A stretch of DNA of 34,544 bases from Caldilineaceae bacterium SB0664_bin_27 (GTDB lineage: Bacteria; Chloroflexota; Anaerolineae; Caldilineales; Caldilineaceae): positions 1 to 34,544 of the forward strand of contig VXRG01000058.1 in the NCBI GenBank assembly GCA_009838625.1. The letters are read 5' to 3'. Positions 29,840 to 34,544 of the stretch are shown here, piece after piece. The position numbers and the translations under genes are program-made. The stretch's first letter is position 1. Each line of letters begins with the position of its first letter. The notes under the pieces are model-generated. The model worked only from the letters and a program-made list of their open reading frames with translations, did no database searches and was not told where the DNA came from.

Positions 29840-30319
29840 ATGACGCAGTATACATCTCCCCCGGCCATGCAACTCGATCCGTCGAAAACCTACACGGCCA
29901 CGATCCAGACCAACCGCGGGGATATCGTCATAGACCTCTATGCCGACAAGGTGCCGAACACGGTCAACAATTTCGTGGCCCTAGCCCGCGACGGCTTTTA
30001 TGACGGCGTGAAATTTCACCGTGTAATCGCAGATTTCATGGTCCAGGGCGGCGACCCCAGCGGCAGTGGGCGGGGCGGCCCCGGCTACCAGGTCAACGAC
30101 GAATTTCACCCCGAACTGGTGCATGACGGACCAGGTGTACTCAGCATGGCCAATGCCGGACCCAACACCAACGGCAGCCAGTTCTTCATCACCCACGTGG
30201 CCACGAACTGGCTCGACAACAAACACTCCGTCTTCGGCAGAGTGCGCAGCGGCCAGGATGTCGTCGATGCGATTCAGCAGGGAGATGTGATGGAAAAAGT
30301 TGAAATCGAGGAAAGTTAG
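29840..30319 (+). CDS. Peptidyl-prolyl cis-trans isomerase, cyclophilin type
   Basis: 159 residues without a signal peptide, so cytosolic. It isomerises X-Pro bonds during folding. Cyclophilin signatures: [16 protein letters not shown] (58-73, with catalytic Arg61), [24 protein letters not shown] (103-118) and [12 protein letters not shown] (122-133), in which Trp124 sits at the cyclosporin-contact position. ATG 29840 is chosen because GGA of an AAAGGAA lies 7 bp before it; ATG 29834 is too close to that site. It stands alone between divergent and convergent neighbours and ends in a strong hairpin. Confidence 0.94.
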   Translation: MTQYTSPPAMQLDPSKTYTATIQTNRGDIVIDLYADKVPNTVNNFVALARDGFYDGVKFHRVIADFMVQGGDPSGSGRGGPGYQVNDEFHPELVHDGPGVLSMANAGPNTNGSQFFITHVATNWLDNKHSVFGRVRSGQDVVDAIQQGDVMEKVEIEES

Positions 30320-30327
30320 AGGTACAA

Positions 30328-30367
30328 GACGGGGAGTGAGGAACCAGAATCTTCCTCACTCCTCGTC
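30328..30367. terminator. Bidirectional hairpin terminator between cyclophilin and ABC genes
   Basis: Sixteen-base arms (30328-30343 and 30352-30367) pair with one G-U and enclose an 8-nt loop. The core is GGAGTGAGGAA/TTCCTCACTCC. The hairpin starts 8 bp after the cyclophilin stop and ends 9 bp before the stop of the opposing ABC gene. There is no clear T-tract, but stem length and position favour termination on both strands. Confidence 0.75.
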
Positions 30368-30376
30368 AGGTTACAG

Positions 30377-32389
30377 TCAGTTCAAGACGTAGTTCCTGGC
30401 TCGCGGATCGCTCTCCACCGCCCATTGCATCGTGTACAACTTGTGGTAACGGCCATGTCGCGCCAAGAGTTCCTCGTGGCTCCCTTCCTCCAGGACCTGC
30501 CCCTGGTCCAAGACGACAATCTTGTCCGAATTGACAATTGTATTGAGTCGGTGGGCGATGACAAAGCTGGTACGCCCCTTGAGCAACTGCTCCAAACCGG
30601 CCTGAATCTGCCGTTCCGTCGTTGTGTCGATGGAGCTGGTGGCCTCGTCCAGAATGAGGATGCGTGGGTCCGCCAACAACGCGCGTGCGAAGGAGACTAT
30701 CTGGCGCTGTCCCACGCTCAGATTCACGCCGTTTTCACCCACCTGGGTGTCGTAGCCATTGGGCAGCTTGCGGATGAACTCATCAGCGCCTACGGCAACA
30801 GTGGCAGCCTCGACTTCGGCGTCGGTCGCGTCCAGCCGACCGTAGCGGATGTTGTCACGGATGGTCCCATCGAATAGAAAACTATCCTGAAGCACAATGC
30901 CCAACTGGGCCCGCAGACTGGCCTGCGTGACATCGCGAACGTCGTGGCCATCGATCAGGACGGCCCCGCCGGTCACGTCGAAGAAGCGGGCGATAAGGCG
31001 AATGACCGTACTCTTGCCGGCGCCGGTCTCGCCGACCAGGGCTACTCGTTCGCCCGGCTCGGCACTGATGGTTACGCCTTGCAGAACGGGCTCGTCTTCT
31101 TTGTAGTTGAAGTGGACGTTGTCCAGGTCCACCCGACCCGCAATTGGGGGCAGCGCGAAGGCCTGGGGCGCGTCGTTCAGATCCGGCTCGGTGTCGAGGA
31201 GGGCGAAGAGGCGCTCGCTCGCGGCCATCGCCGCCTGGAAGGTATAGTAGCGTCGGGACAGTTCACGTATTGGTTCGAAGAAGCGCTCCACCCAGATCAC
31301 GAATGCTGCCAGTACGCCGGCGGTCAGCTGGTCGCCCAGAATCAGCCAACCACCGAGACCGACCACCAACGCTGTCGCCAGCGAGCCGATGAAGTCGACC
31401 CCGGGAAAGAAGAAGGCAGCCAGCTGGGTAGTGCGCAAATTGGCGTCAAAGTAGGAGCGGTTGAGATCTTCGAAATGGCGCGAGTTGGCCTGCTCGCGCG
31501 CGAAGCTTTTGGTCACACGGATGCCTGTAATCGATTCATTGAGAAAGCCATTGATCAGCGACAGACGTTGCCGCGCGGCGCGATAGGCCTCGCGCACATA
31601 GCGGCGGAAATAGTTGGTAAGAGCGATCATCGCCGGCATGACTGCAAAGGTAACCAGCGCCAGTTGCCAGTTCAGGAACAACATCGCCACGATGATGCCA
31701 ACAAGAATGAATGCTGATCGGGCCAGCCCAGTGATCGACCAGGTAACGAAGTCCTGCAGCACACTCACATCACTGATGAGCCGGCTCATGAGACGGCCAA
31801 CGCTGTAGTCGTTGAAGAAGCCCATCGACAGCGTGTGCAGATGACCGAAGAGTTGACTGCGGATGTCGGTCACGATGCGGGTGCCGGCATAGGCCATCAC
31901 TGTGAGACGGGCGCGGCTTGCAACCCACTCCAGTGCGATCGCGGCCAGAAAAAGAACTGTCCAGAAGCGAAGTGTGCCCACGTTACCAGCGCGGATGCCT
32001 TCGTCAATTGCTCGCTGGATCATCCAAGGCGTACCCACGCTCATAACTGAAGTTACGACGATCAGGATGAGCGAGATAACAAACTCCCGCTTGTAGACGA
32101 CTACGTATTCCATCAACCGCTTGACCAACCGGCTGTCGTAGGTCTTTTCCTGCGCCTCCTCTTCGTCCGGCAACAGGTCCTGAATCTTGCGCTCGCGACG
32201 CAGCCTTTCCTGTTCGACGGCCGACAGACTGCTGTCCGATGTGGACCGGGCCGCCTGTTCACGGCCGAACGCATCCCGCTGAAGCGGGAGTTTCTCAGTT
32301 ACCATACTTGTCTCTCTTTGCGGCGAGGAAACGTGTCCATTGCCGCGGTATGAGTGAGCAACTCTTCCATTGCCATTCGAATTGCTCAT
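30377..32389 (-). CDS. ABC exporter half-transporter, catalytically competent subunit (exporter pair 2)
   Basis: 670 residues from ATG 32389. A charged, Ser/Asn/Gly-rich cytoplasmic tail of about 85 residues precedes the six-span membrane domain (about 95-395). The ATPase domain has Walker A GETGAGKST (453-461), signature LSVGQ (557-561), Walker B with catalytic Glu582, and H-loop His613. As in the first exporter, the signature is non-canonical while the catalytic Glu and His are kept, the pattern of a consensus half pairing with a degenerate one. The start is fixed by coupling: it lies one base after the TGA of the partner gene, with GGGAG upstream. A longer reading to 32557 would overlap the partner and is rejected. 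Substrate unknown. Confidence 0.92.
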   Translation of the reverse strand: MSNSNGNGRVAHSYRGNGHVSSPQRETSMVTEKLPLQRDAFGREQAARSTSDSSLSAVEQERLRRERKIQDLLPDEEEAQEKTYDSRLVKRLMEYVVVYKREFVISLILIVVTSVMSVGTPWMIQRAIDEGIRAGNVGTLRFWTVLFLAAIALEWVASRARLTVMAYAGTRIVTDIRSQLFGHLHTLSMGFFNDYSVGRLMSRLISDVSVLQDFVTWSITGLARSAFILVGIIVAMLFLNWQLALVTFAVMPAMIALTNYFRRYVREAYRAARQRLSLINGFLNESITGIRVTKSFAREQANSRHFEDLNRSYFDANLRTTQLAAFFFPGVDFIGSLATALVVGLGGWLILGDQLTAGVLAAFVIWVERFFEPIRELSRRYYTFQAAMAASERLFALLDTEPDLNDAPQAFALPPIAGRVDLDNVHFNYKEDEPVLQGVTISAEPGERVALVGETGAGKSTVIRLIARFFDVTGGAVLIDGHDVRDVTQASLRAQLGIVLQDSFLFDGTIRDNIRYGRLDATDAEVEAATVAVGADEFIRKLPNGYDTQVGENGVNLSVGQRQIVSFARALLADPRILILDEATSSIDTTTERQIQAGLEQLLKGRTSFVIAHRLNTIVNSDKIVVLDQGQVLEEGSHEELLARHGRYHKLYTMQWAVESDPRARNYVLN

Positions 32390-32390
32390 C

Positions 32391-34271
32391 TCAGTTTCTC
32401 CCTTCTTCGACAACGCCGGCCAGTACAAGGTTGCGAGCTTGAGACCTGTCCGAGTCTGTCCCTTCTGATTCAGCCTGGTCTTGCAACCGCGCTTCCAACT
32501 CTGCGAACTCCTCCTGGTCGCGCAGTTGCAGATCGTAGATGTTGCGGTAAAGTCCACCCGCGGTCAGCAATTCGTCGTGGCGACCCCTTTCCACGATGCG
32601 GCCGCCATCCAGAACTAGAATCTGGTCGGCGTTCTTCAGGGTGAGTAGTCTCTGGGCGATGACAAAGGTCGTACGTCCCTCCATCAGGGAGTTGAGCGCC
32701 TGCTGGATCAGATGCTCGGTCTCCGTATCGACGCTGCTGGTGGAGTCGTCCAGAATCAGAATGCGAGGTTCATAGAGTAGAGCGCGCGCGATCGCCACCC
32801 TCTGCTTCTGTCCGCCGCTCAGTGTCACACCTCGCTCGCCAACCACGGTCTCGTAGCCAGCGGGGAACTCCATGATGAAATCGTGCGCCCGAGCCGCCTT
32901 GGCCGCGGCGACAATCGCGTCGGGAGTAGCCTCCGGCACGCCATAGGCGATATTCTCTGCGATTGTGACACCGAACAGGAACGGGTCCTGAAGAACGATG
33001 CCGACATGCCGGCGCAAACTGTCCAATGTCAGGCCGCGCAGGTCATGTCCATCGATCCGGATGGAGCCGCTGGCCGGGTCATAGAAGCGGGGAATGAGAT
33101 TGGTGATCGTCGATTTGCCGCTACCTGTCGGCCCGATCAGTGCGACAGTCTGCCCCGATTCCACCTCGAAGCTGATGTCATCCAGCGCCCGCGGCCCACC
33201 TTCATAACCAAAGCTGACGCCCTCAAAGGTTACGGCGCCTTGCGCCTCTTTCAGCACGATGGGGTTTTCTTGTTCCTCTACTTCGGCGGGCGTGTCGATT
33301 ATTTCAAACACACGTGTCGCGCTGGCCCCAGATGTGGCGGCCATGTTAACCAGAAAACCGAGGCGTTGCACGGGGCCGTTGAGCATCATGACATAGGCCA
33401 GCATTGCGAAAAGCGACCCAATGGTAATCGCGCCCTCGATCGCCAGCGGCCCGCCTACGAAGAGAAGCAGTACGTTGCTGCTCAAGAGGATGAAGGTAAA
33501 CGTCGGCCAGTTGTTCGCCCAGATTTTGATGATGCCGAAGCGCTTGGCAAACCAGTCCTCGTTGGCCGCGTTGAATTTCCGCAACTCATCGGTTTCGCGG
33601 GCAAACGCCTTCACCACCTGGATACCGGTCATGCTCTCCTGCATGGTGGAGGATAGCTGCCCCATCTGCTCCTGGACGCGCTTGAAGCGGGGACGTATGA
33701 CCATGCCGAAGCGCAGCGTCAGCACAAGCAGGAGTGAAAGTGGAATGAGCGCATACAGAGCGAGGCTGAAACTTTCCAACACCATAACGACAATTACGCC
33801 TCCCAGCAACAGGAGCGACGCTGTCAGGTCCATCAGCCCCATGCCGACAAAGCGCTCTGTCTCAGTGATGTCACTCGTTGCCCGGCTCATCATATCTCCG
33901 GTCTGCGAGCGGTCGTGGAAGGCAAATGGGAGCCTCTGGGTCGCGTTGTAAAATTGATTGCGCAGGTCATAGGCCACGCGATGGGTCAGCCATTCACCGT
34001 AGTAGCGCTGACCGTAGGCGGCGACGCCGCGTACGACCGCGATACCGAGGATCCACCCAGCCGCGGTGAAGAGCGCGCCGGCGCGCTGTCCTTCGATGCC
34101 CTGGTCGATGGCGTCCTTCAGGATCTGCGGAATGTATAGATTGAGCAGTGAGCCAAAAAGTACCGAGAAGTAAGCAAAGGCCGCCTGCTTCCAATAGGGA
34201 CGCAGAAAGCCAATGAGCCGCCGGTAAACGTCTGCCCGGGCCTTTGGTTGTTGAGGAGGTTCAGTTTTCAT
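32391..34271 (-). CDS. ABC exporter half-transporter, degenerate-site subunit (exporter pair 2)
   Basis: 626 residues from ATG 34271. Exporter membrane domain about 15-325, ATPase about 345-590. Walker A GPTGSGKST is at 380-388 and canonical LSGGQ at 484-488. The residue after Walker B is Asp509 instead of Glu and the H-loop is Gln540 instead of His, so this half should bind but hardly hydrolyse ATP. It is the first gene of a two-gene operon with its partner. The C-terminal tail (about 590-626) is acidic. The start is chosen for a GGA 10 bp upstream and because the longer frame to 34331 would begin at the predicted transcription start. Confidence 0.92.
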   Translation of the reverse strand: MKTEPPQQPKARADVYRRLIGFLRPYWKQAAFAYFSVLFGSLLNLYIPQILKDAIDQGIEGQRAGALFTAAGWILGIAVVRGVAAYGQRYYGEWLTHRVAYDLRNQFYNATQRLPFAFHDRSQTGDMMSRATSDITETERFVGMGLMDLTASLLLLGGVIVVMVLESFSLALYALIPLSLLLVLTLRFGMVIRPRFKRVQEQMGQLSSTMQESMTGIQVVKAFARETDELRKFNAANEDWFAKRFGIIKIWANNWPTFTFILLSSNVLLLFVGGPLAIEGAITIGSLFAMLAYVMMLNGPVQRLGFLVNMAATSGASATRVFEIIDTPAEVEEQENPIVLKEAQGAVTFEGVSFGYEGGPRALDDISFEVESGQTVALIGPTGSGKSTITNLIPRFYDPASGSIRIDGHDLRGLTLDSLRRHVGIVLQDPFLFGVTIAENIAYGVPEATPDAIVAAAKAARAHDFIMEFPAGYETVVGERGVTLSGGQKQRVAIARALLYEPRILILDDSTSSVDTETEHLIQQALNSLMEGRTTFVIAQRLLTLKNADQILVLDGGRIVERGRHDELLTAGGLYRNIYDLQLRDQEEFAELEARLQDQAESEGTDSDRSQARNLVLAGVVEEGRN

Positions 34272-34337
34272 TTTCTTTATCCAATTAACCGTCTGTGCGT
34301 GTGAGTAATCTAAACCGCTACAGCGAACCAATAGTAT

Positions 34338-34366
34338 ATTTTATCAGAAGGCGGCGATATTGTAAA
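34338..34366 (-). promoter_or_regulatory. Promoter of exporter operon 2
   Basis: TTTACA (34366-34361) and TAAAAT (34343-34338) are separated by 17 bp on the minus strand (each 5/6 to consensus). Transcription near 34331 gives a leader of about 60 nt. No regulator gene lies within the window on this side; from 34367 to the right edge I see no supportable gene. Confidence 0.65.
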
Positions 34367-34544
34367 CCCATTTGGTAATTGCGGCTGTGAAGAAAACCAC
34401 TTTCGTTCCCTTAGCGTATGGGCTGCGTATGGTATTCGCATGGTGGGGGCGTCAGGTGTGAACTATGCCGACTGGTAGAAGGATGAACGGGGTGCAGTCC
34501 AGATTAGGGGCGAAGAGGGTCAGATGGGGATTTCATGCCAGCGG

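Noticed and set aside
34380..34544. Start of a further gene at the right edge
   Set aside because: Plus-strand ATGs here are followed by early stops or run only about 20 codons to the edge, without a clear ribosome binding site.

Overview
The window looks like a chromosomal segment of a moderately GC-rich, free-living-type bacterium. Pro/Thr-rich surface-protein linkers, a Uma2-family protein, several PhyH dioxygenases, a CaiB-type CoA-transferase and a long DnaE1 together suggest Chloroflexota, perhaps Caldilineae/Anaerolineae-like. That is an inference from gene content, not a phylogeny. No rRNA, tRNA, insertion sequence, phage gene or CRISPR array was recognised.

Layout. Bases 269-3544 (+) encode a large membrane-anchored GH3-like surface protein. 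Bases 3606-8329 (-) hold a MarR-type regulator followed by the two halves of a heterodimeric ABC exporter, read from a perfect-consensus promoter. Bases 8730-15240 (+) hold a one-directional run: FabF, a terminally extended FabH, a PhyH dioxygenase, a zinc alcohol dehydrogenase and two more PhyH dioxygenases. Bases 15434-18217 (-) are rhaA-rhaB for L-rhamnose catabolism. Bases 18709-23803 (-) hold dnaE, with an unusual acidic linker, and upstream of it a protein with ten perfect heptads and a nuclease-like C-terminus. Bases 24171-26212 (+) carry an Hsp20 chaperone, a hairpin-rich gap and selD. Bases 26374-29497 (-) hold a DUF898-like membrane protein, a class III CoA-transferase and a Uma2 protein. 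A cyclophilin lies at 29840-30319 (+), and a second heterodimeric ABC exporter at 30377-34271 (-) ends the window.

The most informative observation is that selD is itself a selenoprotein gene. Its real start is ATG 25088, with an in-frame TGA at codon 17 where E. coli SelD has its catalytic Cys17. A hairpin with a GGUCG apical loop follows downstream, as in bacterial SECIS elements. A conventional gene call would start after the TGA and lose the active site. The organism should therefore encode a full Sec-insertion machinery elsewhere.

Other points worth following: GH3 catalytic residues are missing in the first gene; two very short-leader or leaderless genes sit directly behind TATAAT boxes; both ABC pairs show the same asymmetric active-site degeneracy; the FabF/FabH/PhyH/ADH run has no recognised pathway; and DnaE carries two clamp-binding-like peptides, one inside its disordered linker.
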